DNA of 64,000 nucleotides. Source: Anaerostipes sp. MSJ-23. GTDB taxonomy: Bacteria > Bacillota > Clostridia > Lachnospirales > Lachnospiraceae. The notes under the pieces are model-generated. The model was not told the origin of the DNA. It did not search any database and worked only from the letters and a program-made list of their open reading frames with translations. Location of the stretch: positions 62,001-126,000 of the forward strand of contig NZ_JAHLPY010000003.1 of NCBI RefSeq assembly GCF_018918155.1, read 5' to 3'. The position numbers were made by a program, and so were the translations under genes. The number at the start of each line of letters is the position of its first letter. The first letter of the stretch is position 1. Below, piece by piece: positions 37,701-47,394 of the stretch.

Positions 37701-38322
37701 ACGTCTGAAAGTACAGGAAGGACAGATTCTTGAAGCTGGTGATGAGCTGACAGAAGGTTCTATCAATCCTCATGACTTGTTAAGAATCAAAGGTATTCGT
37801 GCTGTTCAGGATTATATGATCCGTGAAGTACAGAGAGTATACCGTCTGCAGGGTGTAGATATCAACGACAAGCATGTCGAGGTTATCGTACGTCAGATGC
37901 TGAAGAAAGTACGTATCGAAGATGGTGGAGATACAAATTATCTTCCAGGAGCTATGGTCGATGTACTGGAACTGGAAAAGACAAACAGAGAAATGATGGA
38001 AAAAGGTTTAGAACCTGCAAAAGCAGAACAGATCATGCTTGGTATTACAAAAGCATCTCTGGCAACCGATTCTTTCTTATCTGCAGCATCTTTCCAGGAA
38101 ACAACAAAAGTACTGACAGATGCAGCAATCAAAGGAAAAGTCGATCCACTGGTTGGTCTGAAAGAAAACGTTATCCTTGGTAAGTTGATTCCAGCTGGTA
38201 CAGGAATGAAACGTTATCGTGATGTTAAGATCAGTACAGATGTAGAAGATTTTACAATTGGTGATGAAATTGATTTTGACGACGAAATTGATTTCGATGA
38301 TAATGATACAACCGTAGAATAA
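34714..38322 (+). CDS. rpoC: RNA polymerase subunit beta-prime
   Basis: A 1202-residue catalytic subunit. The N-terminal zinc ribbon cysteines ([20 protein letters not shown]), the active-site Mg motif NADFDGDQM, the bridge-helix/trigger-loop region and the second zinc site ([13 protein letters not shown]) are all intact. The C-terminus ends in a very acidic tail ([16 protein letters not shown]). RBS AAGGAG. A strong terminator follows the stop, after which the gene-free kilobase begins. Confidence 0.98.
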   Translation: MIESSNEYSSSKISFDAIKIGLASPEKIREWSRGEVKKPETINYRTLKPEKDGLFCEKIFGPTKDWECHCGKYKKVRYKGVVCDRCGVEVTKANVRRERMGHIELAAPVSHIWYFKGIPSRMGLMLDISPRTLEKVLYFACYIVLDAGDTDLAYKQVLTEKEYREAYEKYGDEFRVGMGAEAVKELLQAIDLEAEAKSLKDEFKTATGQKRARIIKRLEVVEAFCNSENKPEWMILDAIPVIPPDIRPMVQLDGGRFATSDLNDLYRRIINRNNRLKRLLELGAPDIIVRNEKRMLQEAVDALIDNGRRGRPVTGPGNRALKSLSDMLKGKQGRFRQNLLGKRVDYSGRSVIVVGPELKIYQCGLPKEMAIELFKPFVMKELVERKLSHNIKSAKKMVEKLQPEVWDVLEDVIKEHPVMLNRAPTLHRLGIQAFEPILVEGKAIKLHPLVCTAYNADFDGDQMAVHLPLTVEAQAECRFLLLSPNNLLKPSDGGPVAVPSQDMVLGIYYLTLEKEGDKGEGKYFKSENEAYLAYENNVITLHARIKVRRHGVDKDGNPISQIVDCTLGRLLFNEIILQDLGFVDRSKPENALALEIDFHVGKKQLKQILDKCINIHGATKSAEVLDDIKAIGYKYSTIGALTVSISDMTVPPEKPQILNDAQKQAEFITEQYKRGLMTEEERYKAVVKTWFDADEELTDKLISGLDRLNNIFMMADSGARGSNQQIKQLAGMRGLMADTSGRTIELPIKSNFREGLDVLEYFISAHGARKGLSDTALRTADSGYLTRRLVDVSQDLIVREQDCSHGGEIPGMYVEAFMDGQEVIESLEERITGRYAAEEIKDPETGEVLVKENHMITPKRAKAVVGAGYTKVKIRTMLTCKSPMGACAKCYGSNMATGQGVQVGEAVGIIAAQSIGEPGTQLTMRTFHAGGVAGDDITQGLPRVEELFEARKPKGLAIIAEFGGEVQIKDTKKKREVVITNRETGDVKTYLIPYGSRLKVQEGQILEAGDELTEGSINPHDLLRIKGIRAVQDYMIREVQRVYRLQGVDINDKHVEVIVRQMLKKVRIEDGGDTNYLPGAMVDVLELEKTNREMMEKGLEPAKAEQIMLGITKASLATDSFLSAASFQETTKVLTDAAIKGKVDPLVGLKENVILGKLIPAGTGMKRYRDVKISTDVEDFTIGDEIDFDDEIDFDDNDTTVE

Positions 38323-38333
38323 AATATAAATTA

Positions 38334-38369
38334 AAAAGAACACCTCTCTAATGTAGGTGTTCTTTTTTT
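38334..38369 (+). terminator. Terminator of rpoBC
   Basis: AAAAGAACACCT / AGGTGTTCTTTT with a 9-nt loop, continuing in T. Confidence 0.92.
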
Positions 38370-38440
38370 GAGAAAATAAGAAGAATATTTATCTGTCTAT
38401 TGAATTCAAAATTCTTAAAAAATCAGAAAATACTTTTAAC

Positions 38441-38469
38441 TTGACATTTAAATCAGATATTGTTATAAT
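38441..38469 (+). promoter_or_regulatory. Perfect consensus promoter of the rpoC-rpsL intergenic RNA
   Basis: TTGACA, exactly 17 bp, TATAAT, 120 bp after the rpoC stop and beyond its terminator. The nearest downstream annotated gene is 860 bp away. Confidence 0.88.
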
Positions 38470-38475
38470 AAAATC

Positions 38476-39180
38476 AACAAATGAGAGATAGCTTTTAAGA
38501 AAGGAGAAAGTGCCAGAGATGCTCCCAAAGGTTATGAAAAAACCTTTTAAACCGGGCAGTTGAGAAGTGTATGAATAGAAAGATGAGACTGACTTAACAG
38601 GAAATTGCAAAACCAGGAAGGTTTTTGTAAGTCCTAAGAACGGATAGAACGGTAAGGAGTCAACCTCATAAGAAAGATACAAAATGAGAGAAGAATCAAG
38701 ATTTTCAGTAATCGAAATGGCTCTTGAAATCATGAGAGAAGGATCGAAACGACATCCTTAGCGGGAAAGGAGAGATCTTATAGGATTTCAATTTGAGAAG
38801 ACGGTTCAAAGAATCAACAGAATTCAGAAAATCAGGAAAACGATTCTATTATCGAAGCAACTGGCCGGTGGGGCATTCATAAAAAAGAAATCGGAACTCA
38901 TGAACCAGATTCTCTGAAGAATATTATAATAATAAGATTATAGGAGAAATAGATCCTAAATCCCAAGCTTATGTATGGAATGTGATACGGAGATAGCTAG
39001 AAACTATGACCGTCGGCGTGAAAGCAGGAATGTGACGAGAAAGCATTTCTGAGGACGGCATCGAAAGATAGCAAAGATTTTCCAAATTCCAATTAAAATA
39101 CATAAGAAAAACAATAATATTTCAGAGAAGGTATTGACAAAGACACGCTAGAAATATATAATAATCTAGCGTGTCTTTTT
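38476..39180 (+). ncRNA. Putative large structured non-coding RNA (~700 nt)
   Basis: The interval lies between a consensus promoter and a strong terminator and has no plausible protein gene. Stems I can pair by eye are AAAGGTT/AACCTTT (38527-38547), GACTTA/TAAGTC enclosing CAAAACC/GGTTTTTG (38591-38633), and CCGTC/GACGG (39010-39058) enclosing CAGGAATG/CATTTCTG. The sequence is purine-rich with repeated GGAG and GAAA segments, as seen in large ornate RNAs. It lacks RNase P, tmRNA, SRP, 6S and group I/II intron hallmarks that I know. Size resembles the OLE, ROOL and GOLLD classes, but I cannot assign it. A 14-codon frame (38519-38563) behind AAGGAG is the only translated candidate. The 5' and 3' ends are inferred. 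Confidence 0.7.
39134..39162 (+). promoter_or_regulatory. Perfect consensus promoter of rpsL-rpsG-fusA
   Basis: TTGACA, exactly 17 bp, TATAAT. The -10 lies in the loop of the palindrome 39139-39178 and the predicted start lies in its right arm. The remaining ~150-bp leader to rpsL shows no other clear element. Confidence 0.85.
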
Positions 39181-39181
39181 T
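39139..39181 (+). terminator. Terminator of the large RNA, overlapping the str promoter
   Basis: A perfect 14-bp stem AAAGACACGCTAGA / TCTAGCGTGTCTTT with a 12-nt loop and six T. It would stop transcripts coming from the 38441 promoter; on DNA it is also a palindrome spanning the rpsL promoter. Confidence 0.88.
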
Positions 39182-39327
39182 GGATGTGTTTATTTAGCAT
39201 GCTGTTACCATACAGTAGGCAGATAAAAACGTTTATTGGACAAAATGTACAAAAAGAAAAGACACAGAGAAGTCACTAGGTGAATTTAAGTAACCACAAG
39301 TAGAAAACATGTATGGAGGTGAAATCA

Positions 39328-39744
39328 ATGCCAACTTTTAACCAATTAGTTAGAAAAGGGAGAAAGACATCTGTAAAGAAATCTACAGCACCAGCACTTC
39401 AGAAAGGATTTAACTCCTTAAAGAAGAAAGCAACAGACACAAGCTCTCCACAGAAGAGAGGTGTATGTACAGCTGTTAAGACTGCAACTCCTAAAAAGCC
39501 TAACTCTGCTCTTCGTAAAATTGCCAGAGTTCGTCTTTCTAACGGAATCGAAGTAACAAGTTATATCCCAGGTGAAGGACATAACTTACAGGAACATAGC
39601 GTTGTTCTGATTCGTGGTGGTCGTGTTAAGGACTTACCAGGTACTCGTTACCATATCGTTAGAGGTACACTGGATACAGCTGGTGTAGCTAACAGAATGC
39701 AGGCTCGTTCCAAATATGGAGCTAAAAGACCTAAGAAAAAATAA
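39328..39744 (+). CDS. rpsL: 30S ribosomal protein S12
   Basis: A 138-residue protein of the decoding centre. [12 protein letters not shown] opens it; the streptomycin-related loops [17 protein letters not shown] and [13 protein letters not shown] keep the usual Lys residues, so no resistance change is visible. ATG 39328 follows GGAGGTG by 8 bp; an upstream in-frame ATG 39313 overlaps the RBS and is rejected. First gene of the str operon. Confidence 0.98.
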   Translation: MPTFNQLVRKGRKTSVKKSTAPALQKGFNSLKKKATDTSSPQKRGVCTAVKTATPKKPNSALRKIARVRLSNGIEVTSYIPGEGHNLQEHSVVLIRGGRVKDLPGTRYHIVRGTLDTAGVANRMQARSKYGAKRPKKK

Positions 39745-39760
39745 AACAAAACTAAATTGG

Positions 39761-39793
39761 TACAAAGCAGCGTAACTTAGGCGCTACCTTGTA
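39761..39793 (+). promoter_or_regulatory. rpsL-rpsG intercistronic hairpin
   Basis: TACAAAGCAGCG pairs with CGCTACCTTGTA in 10 of 12 positions around a 9-nt loop. In E. coli ribosomal protein S7 binds the S12-S7 intercistronic RNA to repress its synthesis; a similar role here is inference. Confidence 0.5.
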
Positions 39794-39918
39794 TAGTTGT
39801 GCCGGAACTTTATTGTTTCCTACAAAAAGGTTACAGGAGATATAAAAGTCCTGCACGAACATGCAATTATTTTAGTATGAGTACCGATGAATTAATGATT
39901 ATTAAGGAGGGAAGAACC

Positions 39919-40389
39919 GTGCCACGTAAAGGACATATTGCGAAAAGAGACGTATTAGCAGATCCTATTTACAACAATAAGGTTGTGACAAAATTAATCA
40001 ACAACATTATGTTAGATGGTAAAAAAGGAGTTGCTCAGAAAATCGTATACGGAGCATTTGCCCGTGTAGAACAGGAGACTGGAAAACCAGCTCTTGAAGT
40101 CTTCGAAGAAGCTATGAACAACATTATGCCAGTTCTTGAAGTAAAAGCCAGACGTATCGGTGGAGCAACATATCAGGTGCCAATCGACGTAAGACCAGAC
40201 AGAAGACAGGCATTAGCACTTCGTTGGATGACTACTTTCTCACGTAAAAGAGGAGAAAGAACAATGGAAGAACGTCTTGCAAAAGAAATTCTTGATGCAT
40301 CTAACAACACTGGAGCATCTGTAAAGAAAAAAGAAGATATGCACAAAATGGCAGAAGCAAACAAGGCATTCGCACATTACAGATTCTAA
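39919..40389 (+). CDS. rpsG: 30S ribosomal protein S7
   Basis: A 156-residue primary 16S rRNA-binding protein: [30 protein letters not shown]-type core ([18 protein letters not shown]) and the C-terminal [15 protein letters not shown]. It starts at GTG 39919 behind AAGGAGGG; an in-frame ATG at 39799 would add 40 residues that no S7 has and lies at the end of the hairpin region. The long 174-bp gap after rpsL holds the candidate regulatory hairpin. Confidence 0.97.
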   Translation: MPRKGHIAKRDVLADPIYNNKVVTKLINNIMLDGKKGVAQKIVYGAFARVEQETGKPALEVFEEAMNNIMPVLEVKARRIGGATYQVPIDVRPDRRQALALRWMTTFSRKRGERTMEERLAKEILDASNNTGASVKKKEDMHKMAEANKAFAHYRF

Positions 40390-40460
40390 TCTTGTTCAGA
40401 GATTTATCTTGCGGATCGCCATGGGCGCTTCCATGTTAAAAACATTAGGAGGAAAAGACC

Positions 40461-42572
40461 TTGGCTGGAAGAGAATATCCATTAGAGAGAACCAGAAATA
40501 TTGGTATTATGGCTCATATTGATGCTGGTAAAACAACATTAACAGAGCGTATCCTTTACTATACTGGTGTAAACTATAAAATTGGTGATACTCATGAAGG
40601 TACTGCTACCATGGACTGGATGGAACAGGAACAGGAAAGAGGTATCACAATTACTTCCGCTGCTACAACATGCCACTGGACACTGCAGGAAAACTGCAAG
40701 CCAAAAGCAGGAGCAAAAGAACATCGTATCAACATCATTGATACTCCGGGCCATGTTGACTTTACAGTAGAAGTAGAACGTTCTCTGCGTGTACTTGACG
40801 GTGCCGTAGGTGTGTTCTGTGCAAAAGGTGGAGTAGAACCTCAGTCTGAAAACGTATGGCGTCAGGCTGACACATATAATGTACCAAGAATGGCATTCAT
40901 TAACAAAATGGATATCTTAGGTGCAAACTTCTACGGAGCTGTAGATCAGATCAAAGAACGTTTAGGTGCAAATGCAATCGTACTTCAGCTGCCAATCGGT
41001 AAAGAAGACGATTTCCAGGGAATCATCGACTTATTCGAAATGAAAGCTTACATCTACAATGATGATAAGGGAGAAGATATCTCCATCGTTGATATCCCAG
41101 AAGATATGAAAGATGATGCAGAATTATATCATACAGAACTTGTAGAAAAAATCTGTGAGTTAGATGATGATTTAATGATGGAATATCTGGAAGGTGATGA
41201 ACCATCCATCGATGCCATGAAAGCCGTATTAAGAAAAGGAACATGTGAATGTACAGCCGTTCCTATCTGCTGCGGATCTGCATACAGAAACAAGGGTGTT
41301 CAGAAATTACTGGATGCAATCCTTGAATATATGCCGGCTCCAACAGACATTCCTTCTATTAAGGGTGTAGATGAAGACGGTAACGAAGTTGAAAGACATT
41401 CATCTGATGATGAACCATTCTCAGCTTTAGCATTTAAGATCATGACAGACCCATTCGTTGGAAAACTTGCATTCTTCCGTGTTTATTCTGGAACATGCAA
41501 ATCTGGATCTTATGTATTAAATGCAACAAAGAACAAAAAAGAACGTGTTGGACGTATCCTTCAGATGCATGCCAACAAACGTGAAGAATTAGATACTGTA
41601 TACTCAGGAGATATCGCAGCTGCAGTAGGATTTAAATCTACAACAACTGGTGATACTATCTGTGATGAACAGCATCCTGTAATTCTGGAATCCATGGAAT
41701 TCCCAGAACCAGTTATCGACGTAGCGATCGAACCTAAAACAAAAGGTGACCAGGGTAAAATGGCAGAAGCTCTTGCTAAACTGGCAGAAGAAGATCCTAC
41801 ATTCAGAGCTCATACAGATCATGAAACAGGACAGACAATCATTTCCGGAATGGGTGAACTTCATCTGGAAATCATCGTTGACCGTCTGCTTCGTGAATTC
41901 AAAGTAGAAGCTAACGTTGGTGCTCCTCAGGTAGCATACAAAGAAACATTTACAAAAGCCGTTGACGTTGACAGCAAATATGCAAAACAGTCCGGTGGTC
42001 GTGGTCAGTATGGTCACTGTAAAGTTCACTTTGAACCGATGGATGCCAACGGAGAAGAACTGTTCAAATTCGAATCTACAGTTGTTGGTGGATCTATCCC
42101 TAAAGAATATATCCCAGCAGTTGGAGAAGGTATCGAAGAAGCAGCTCAATCTGGTATCTTAGGAGGATTCCCAGTACTTGGTGTAAAAGCTACAGTATAT
42201 GATGGATCTTACCATGATGTCGATTCCAGTGAAATGGCATTCCACATTGCCGGATCTATGGCATTTAAGGAAGCTATGCAGAAAGCTGGAGCAATCTTAC
42301 TTGAGCCGATCATGAGAGTCGAAGTTACTATGCCAGAAGAATACATGGGTGACGTAATTGGTGATATCAATTCACGTCGTGGACGTATCGAAGGTATGGA
42401 TGACATCGCTGGTGGTAAGATGGTTCGTGCATTCGTTCCACTTGCTGAAATGTTCGGATATTCAACAGACTTACGTTCTAGAACACAGGGACGTGGTAAC
42501 TACTCTATGTTCTTCAGCAGCTACGAGCCAGTTCCAAAGAACGTACAGGAAAAAGTACTTGCTGATAAATAG
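40461..42572 (+). CDS. fusA: Translation elongation factor G
   Basis: A 703-residue translocase GTPase. The G-domain has [34 protein letters not shown] and NKMD; domains II-V follow with [15 protein letters not shown] and [16 protein letters not shown]. It starts with TTG at 40461 behind AGGAGG (40447-40452), an unusual start codon for such a highly expressed gene that may lower its translation relative to tuf. Part of rpsL-rpsG-fusA. Confidence 0.98.
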   Translation: MAGREYPLERTRNIGIMAHIDAGKTTLTERILYYTGVNYKIGDTHEGTATMDWMEQEQERGITITSAATTCHWTLQENCKPKAGAKEHRINIIDTPGHVDFTVEVERSLRVLDGAVGVFCAKGGVEPQSENVWRQADTYNVPRMAFINKMDILGANFYGAVDQIKERLGANAIVLQLPIGKEDDFQGIIDLFEMKAYIYNDDKGEDISIVDIPEDMKDDAELYHTELVEKICELDDDLMMEYLEGDEPSIDAMKAVLRKGTCECTAVPICCGSAYRNKGVQKLLDAILEYMPAPTDIPSIKGVDEDGNEVERHSSDDEPFSALAFKIMTDPFVGKLAFFRVYSGTCKSGSYVLNATKNKKERVGRILQMHANKREELDTVYSGDIAAAVGFKSTTTGDTICDEQHPVILESMEFPEPVIDVAIEPKTKGDQGKMAEALAKLAEEDPTFRAHTDHETGQTIISGMGELHLEIIVDRLLREFKVEANVGAPQVAYKETFTKAVDVDSKYAKQSGGRGQYGHCKVHFEPMDANGEELFKFESTVVGGSIPKEYIPAVGEGIEEAAQSGILGGFPVLGVKATVYDGSYHDVDSSEMAFHIAGSMAFKEAMQKAGAILLEPIMRVEVTMPEEYMGDVIGDINSRRGRIEGMDDIAGGKMVRAFVPLAEMFGYSTDLRSRTQGRGNYSMFFSSYEPVPKNVQEKVLADK

Positions 42573-42604
42573 TAAGGAATAAGTATATTTTCAGGAAAAT
42601 AGTC

Positions 42605-42633
42605 TTGAAATATTTGTGTAAATGAAATATAAT
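42605..42633 (+). promoter_or_regulatory. Separate tuf promoter
   Basis: TTGAAA, 17 bp, TATAAT (11 of 12 consensus bases), starting 33 bp after the fusA stop. It would let tuf be transcribed above the level of the upstream operon genes. Confidence 0.75.
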
Positions 42634-42646
42634 CAAATTTAGGACA

Positions 42647-42701
42647 GCCCTTTGCCGGGCGCTAATGAAGTAAAGTTATAATATTGTAACGCCCAGAGGG
42701 C
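42647..42701 (+). promoter_or_regulatory. Nested hairpin in the tuf leader
   Basis: GCCCT (42647-42651) pairs with AGGGC (42697-42701) and encloses GGGCG (42657-42661) with CGCCC (42690-42694). The closed stem ends 5 bp before AAGGAGG of tuf. There is no T-run, so a role in RNA stability or translation is more likely than termination. Confidence 0.6.
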
Positions 42702-42722
42702 GAAATAAGGAGGACATTTAAA

Positions 42723-43916
42723 ATGGCTAAAGAAAAGTTTGAGAGAACCAAACCTCATTGTAACATTGGTACTATCGGACACGTTGACCACGGTAAAACA
42801 ACTTTAACAGCAGCAATCACAAAAGTTTTAGCTGAAAGAGTAGAAGGAAACAAAGCTGAAAACTTTGAAGATATCGATAAAGCTCCAGAAGAAAGAGAAC
42901 GTGGTATCACAATCTCTACAGCTCACGTTGAGTATGAAACAGAAAAACGTCACTACGCTCACGTTGACTGCCCAGGCCATGCCGATTATGTAAAGAACAT
43001 GATCACTGGTGCTGCTCAGATGGATGGTGCTATCCTTGTAGTAGCTGCTACTGATGGTGTAATGGCTCAGACTAAAGAACATATCCTGCTTTCTCGTCAG
43101 GTAGGTGTACCTTATATCGTAGTATTCATGAACAAATGTGACATGGTAGACGATGAAGAATTATTAGAATTAGTAGAAATGGAAATTCGTGAATTATTAA
43201 ATGAATATGAATTCCCAGGTGATGATATTCCTGTAATCCAGGGATCTGCTTTAAAAGCTCTTGAAGATCCAGCTGGACCATGGGGAGACAAAATCATGGA
43301 ATTAATGGATGCAGTAGATAGCTACATTCCAGATCCACAGCGTGACACAGACAAACCTTTCTTAATGCCAGTCGAAGACGTATTCTCTATCACAGGACGT
43401 GGTACAGTAGCAACTGGTAGAGTAGAAAGTGGTGTTCTTCATGTATCTGACGAAGTTGAAATCGTTGGTATCAAAGAAGAAACAAGAAAAGTTGTTGTAA
43501 CTGGTGTAGAAATGTTCCGTAAACTGTTAGACGAAGCTCAGGCTGGAGATAACATTGGTGCATTACTTCGTGGTATTCAGAGAGATGAAATCGAAAGAGG
43601 ACAGGTTCTTTGCCAGCCAGGAACAATCACATGCCATACAAAATTCACAGCTCAGGTTTACGTATTAACAAAAGATGAAGGTGGACGTCATACTCCATTC
43701 TTCAACAACTATCGTCCACAGTTCTACTTCAGAACAACAGACGTTACAGGTGTTATCGAATTACCAGAAGGAACAGAAATGTGCATGCCTGGTGATAACG
43801 TAGAAATGACTATCGAATTAATTCACCCAATCGCTATGGCTCAGGGATTATCTTTCGCTATCCGTGAAGGTGGACGTACTGTAGGATCAGGACGTGTTGC
43901 TACAATCATCGAGTAA
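42723..43916 (+). CDS. tuf: Translation elongation factor Tu
   Basis: A 397-residue GTPase delivering aminoacyl-tRNA to the ribosome. [15 protein letters not shown], the switch region [35 protein letters not shown] (in part) and NKCD are intact; domains II and III are complete to [19 protein letters not shown] terminator follows. Confidence 0.98.
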   Translation: MAKEKFERTKPHCNIGTIGHVDHGKTTLTAAITKVLAERVEGNKAENFEDIDKAPEERERGITISTAHVEYETEKRHYAHVDCPGHADYVKNMITGAAQMDGAILVVAATDGVMAQTKEHILLSRQVGVPYIVVFMNKCDMVDDEELLELVEMEIRELLNEYEFPGDDIPVIQGSALKALEDPAGPWGDKIMELMDAVDSYIPDPQRDTDKPFLMPVEDVFSITGRGTVATGRVESGVLHVSDEVEIVGIKEETRKVVVTGVEMFRKLLDEAQAGDNIGALLRGIQRDEIERGQVLCQPGTITCHTKFTAQVYVLTKDEGGRHTPFFNNYRPQFYFRTTDVTGVIELPEGTEMCMPGDNVEMTIELIHPIAMAQGLSFAIREGGRTVGSGRVATIIE

Positions 43917-43974
43917 TTCTTGGTTTGTACGAATAATCCGATTTATAGTACTTAGGTACGTTATATAAACGCTA

Positions 43975-44015
43975 AAAGACCTCGGAAACTTTATGTTTCC
44001 GGGGTCTTTTTCTGT
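43975..44015 (+). terminator. Terminator after tuf
   Basis: AAAGACCTCGGAAAC / GTTTCCGGGGTCTTTT with a 5-nt loop, then T-rich. Confidence 0.92.
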
Positions 44016-44057
44016 TTGAAAAAAATAGAATTAAAGAGAAAATGGAGGAAATAGTCT

Positions 44058-45386
44058 GTGCAGACAATAGGAATTGATATTGGAACCACTACGATCAGTG
44101 GAGTAGTTCTGGATTATAAGAATGAAAAAGAAAGAAAAACCTTGGAAGCAAAAACAATAGACAATGGTTGTTTTATAACTACTGCGAATGAATGGGAAAG
44201 AATTCAGGATGCAAGAAAAATTGTAAAAAAAGCCCAAAAATTATTGGATTATTTTGTAGATAAATATCCACAAGCAGAGACGATTGGACTTACAGGACAG
44301 ATGCATGGAATTGTATATATCAATAAGGAAGGAAAAGGAGTTACTCCTTTGTATACATGGCAGGATGCTAGGGGAAATCTTTGCAACAAAGAACAAGTAT
44401 CATTAATAGAAGAAATTGAGAAAAAATGTAAAATTCATACAGCATCTGGTTATGGATTGGTCACACATATTTATAATTTGAGGCATGATCTGCTTGTGGA
44501 AAATGCAGTGAGTTTTTGTACGATTATGGATTATTTTGGAATGTATCTGACTGGACGAAAAAATCCTTTGGTACACGCAAGCAATGCTGATAGTTTTGGC
44601 TTTTTTGATAGCCAGAAGATGAGATTTGAAAAAGAAAAACTTGAGGAGATGGGGGTAAAAGAAACTTGGCTTCCGAAGATATGTACAGAGATTAAAAAGT
44701 TGGGCACCTACAGAAATTGTGTAGTGACTACAGCAATCGGAGATAATCAGGCCAGTTTTCTAGGAGCAGTAGGAAATGAGGATCATACCCTTCTGGTTAA
44801 TATGGGAACAGGAGGACAGATTTCTGTTCTTTCGGATCAATATTTTGAAGAGAAAGGAATCGAAGCGAGACCATTTCTAAATGGAACATATCTGCTTGTG
44901 GGATCTTCTCTATGTGGGGGAAAAGCTTATGCACTTTTGGAAAGATTCTTTCGGAGTATTGTGAAAACAACAACGGGAAAAGATGAGGCATTATATGAGA
45001 TTATGGAACAATTTGCAAGAGCAGGGAAGGAACAAAATCAAAAAAGAGAGAAAGGAAAAAAACTTAAGGTAGAAACTACATTTGACGGCACAAGAATAAA
45101 TCCGGAAAGCAGTGGGAGTATTGGTAATTTAAATTCTGATAATTTTACTCCAGAGGATTTTACCTATGGAATACTGGAAGGTATGACTACAGAGCTTTAT
45201 CGAATGTATATAACTATTCAGGAGGGAACTAACATTGAGGTGGAGCACATGATTGGTTCTGGCAATGGATTAAGAAAAAATTTAGTGCTTTGTGAAATCA
45301 TTGAGGAAATGTTTCATAATAAACTTGTCCTGGCAGCATGTGAAGAAGAAGCAGCTACAGGAGCAGCTATGAGCAGTCTGTTTTGA
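44058..45386 (+). CDS. FGGY-family carbohydrate kinase (sedoheptulokinase-like)
   Basis: A 442-residue sugar kinase with the ATP/sugar-binding start GIDIGTTTISGVVLD, the FGGY signature region TGQMHGIVYI, WQDARG and a C-terminal GSGNGLRKN. The overall pattern is nearest to sedoheptulokinase-like FGGY proteins; a heptose, pentulose or hexulose substrate are all possible. It starts with GTG 44058 behind GGAGGAA. It stands alone downstream of the tuf terminator, with no transporter or isomerase nearby, so the pathway is not indicated. The 205 bp after it contain no gene or clear terminator. Confidence 0.85.
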   Translation: MQTIGIDIGTTTISGVVLDYKNEKERKTLEAKTIDNGCFITTANEWERIQDARKIVKKAQKLLDYFVDKYPQAETIGLTGQMHGIVYINKEGKGVTPLYTWQDARGNLCNKEQVSLIEEIEKKCKIHTASGYGLVTHIYNLRHDLLVENAVSFCTIMDYFGMYLTGRKNPLVHASNADSFGFFDSQKMRFEKEKLEEMGVKETWLPKICTEIKKLGTYRNCVVTTAIGDNQASFLGAVGNEDHTLLVNMGTGGQISVLSDQYFEEKGIEARPFLNGTYLLVGSSLCGGKAYALLERFFRSIVKTTTGKDEALYEIMEQFARAGKEQNQKREKGKKLKVETTFDGTRINPESSGSIGNLNSDNFTPEDFTYGILEGMTTELYRMYITIQEGTNIEVEHMIGSGNGLRKNLVLCEIIEEMFHNKLVLAACEEEAATGAAMSSLF

Positions 45387-45591
45387 TAATCATCTGTCGT
45401 ACACTCGTGACTTTCGTTGTGTGAAATATCATTATATGCCCCCAATTGGATAGAATAGGCTCGGCCGATGAATAAAATATAAGAATGGTGTTTTGGATGA
45501 TAAAATTATGGTATGATAAAAGAAGATGTCAAATACTATCAAACTTGTTAATATATTTATCTAGTTATTTTGAGATTGAAAGTGTAGACAA

Positions 45592-47356
45592 ATGCGTACT
45601 ATAAAGAAAAAATTTATACTGCCATTTATTGTATTTTTAGTTGGAATGAGTGCTTTGGGAGGCTTAGTGTATGCTATAAAAAGCAACCAACAAAAGCAGA
45701 ATCGGATAACGGCAAATTTAAATGCTATGACTTATGCGGAACGTATGAAAACCGATATTATGAAGGGAATAGGAGTTACTGGAACCTTAGAACAAATCCT
45801 GATTAGTGAAGATGGAAAAATTAATAAGTTTTCTCAGGTTGCAAAGAATATGATGACAGATTCTATCCAGAGCATTCAAATTGCACCAAATGGCGTAGTA
45901 ACAAATATTTATCCTGAAGAGGGAAATGAGGCTGGAAAGATTGATCTAATACATGATAAAGATCGTGGGAAAATTTCGTGCTATGCAAGAGATAATCATG
46001 CGTTAGTTATGCAAGGACCATTTCAATTAAAACAAGGTGGCTTTGGAATTGCGGTGAGAAATCCAGTATATTTACAAAAAAAAAGGAAACAAAAAGTCTT
46101 TTTGGGGATTTGCGATAGTTATCATTCGTGTACCAGAAATTTTTTCGGACTCAGTGAAGGCGCTTTCGGATTTTGGATATCATTACAGAATTTCAAAGAC
46201 AGTTTCTCCATGGGAGACGAGCTATAAAGAAGTATATAGTTCCGGTGGAAATATAATCGATCCTATCTCTTATGTTTTCGAGATGGGTGGGAATCAATGG
46301 AAACTTGAGGTAATGCCTAAAAATGGATGGACTAACAGTAAGTATTTATACGAGGTTTTAGGAGGCGGCATATTAATTGTACTGCTTTTGACGGGACTTA
46401 CAGGTGTTCTTTTGGTTCTTGATGAAAACCGGAAGAAGTTTAAAAAGTTGGTTGAGACAGATCCTCTAACGGGAATTTACAATCGTCATGGATTTGATGA
46501 ACTTGTGGAACAGTGTTTGAAGCAGTATCCAAAGAATCATTGTGTAGCTGCACAGTTTGATATTGATGATTTTAAATTTATTAATGATGTGTATGGACAT
46601 GCTTCGGGAGATAAGGCTTTAGAAATTTTATCGGAAGGCATGCAGAAATTTTTTTCAAAAAATGCAACGCTTGGACGAAACGGAGGAGATGAATTCTGTA
46701 TTTTTTTGCCAGATTGTACTGGCGAGGAAGTTAAGAGACAGATGGAACAATTTACAAAAATGAAAAGGTTCTTCTGTTATAAGGGTGAGAATCATGGATT
46801 TACGATTTCCCTCGGGTATGCAGAGTATCCTTTGTATGCAAAGAATTATGCACAGTTGATGCATTGTGCTGATGCAGCTTTATATGAGGTAAAGTTGAGA
46901 GGAAAACATGGGTGTTTAGAATACAAAAAAGGATTTGGTTCGGAGATCCGGACACAGCTTGGATTTGCACTCAAAGATGTTTCAGAAAATCTGCCAGGTG
47001 CTTTCATAATTTATAAAGCGGACAAAACAGATGATGAAATTTTGTTTGCAAACCGTGAACTAATTTGGTTGACAGGATGCAAGAGTATGAATGATTTGTT
47101 TGCATATACCCATAGAAGTTTTTACAATCTGATCCGGGAGGATGAGAGGGAAAGCGTGGAGAAGAGTATTTGGCAGCAAATAGAAAAAGGACATTTTAAT
47201 GATTATGTATATTTTCACCTGCAAAAAGAGGATGGAACTTTTGTGCGGGTACTTGATCATGGGAGAATTGTAGAAAATAAACGTTATGGAAAGGTGTTTT
47301 ATGTGTTGATTATGGATTGGAGGGCTATAAAAGAACATTACAAAGAACCATTTTAA
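45592..47356 (+). pseudogene. CHASE-GGDEF diguanylate cyclase gene interrupted at an A9 tract
   Basis: Two overlapping frames make one protein. Frame 1 (45592-46227) gives a membrane anchor (about 8-30) and most of a CHASE sensor; after NPVYLQ it goes out of frame. Frame 2 opens right after nine consecutive A (46076-46084) and continues KGNKKSFWGFAIVIIRVPEI, then TM2, a GGDEF domain with intact RNGGDEF, and a PAS-like tail to 47356. One fewer A would restore a continuous frame. It could be a null mutation, a sequencing error, a phase-variable tract, or a gene decoded by polymerase slippage. Product would make cyclic di-GMP. Confidence 0.85.
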
Positions 47357-47394
47357 TTTTGTTGAAACGAGAGAATGAGAAGGAGAAAATTATC

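Noticed and set aside
38389-38733. 114-codon frame on the minus strand inside the rpoC-rpsL gap
   Set aside because: No RBS, overlaps the consensus promoter and stem regions of the plus-strand RNA, and the translation has no recognisable domain.
38476-39180. RNase P, tmRNA, SRP RNA, 6S RNA or group I/II intron
   Set aside because: The conserved blocks I would expect (for example GAGGAAAGTCC of RNase P, domain V of group II introns) are absent.
30883-39744. Rifampicin or streptomycin resistance substitutions in rpoB and rpsL
   Set aside because: Key residues of the rifampicin region and both Lys positions of S12 are the sensitive type.
39799-39918. N-terminal 40-residue extension of S7 from ATG 39799
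   Set aside because: S7 begins PRKG; GTG 39919 has an ideal RBS and the extension has none.
41604-42149. 181-codon minus-strand frame within fusA
   Set aside because: Antisense shadow of a highly conserved gene; Cys/Phe-rich composition typical of such shadows.
45387-45591. Gene or RNA between the FGGY kinase and the CHASE-GGDEF gene
   Set aside because: No frame with an RBS, no convincing hairpin and no clear promoter.
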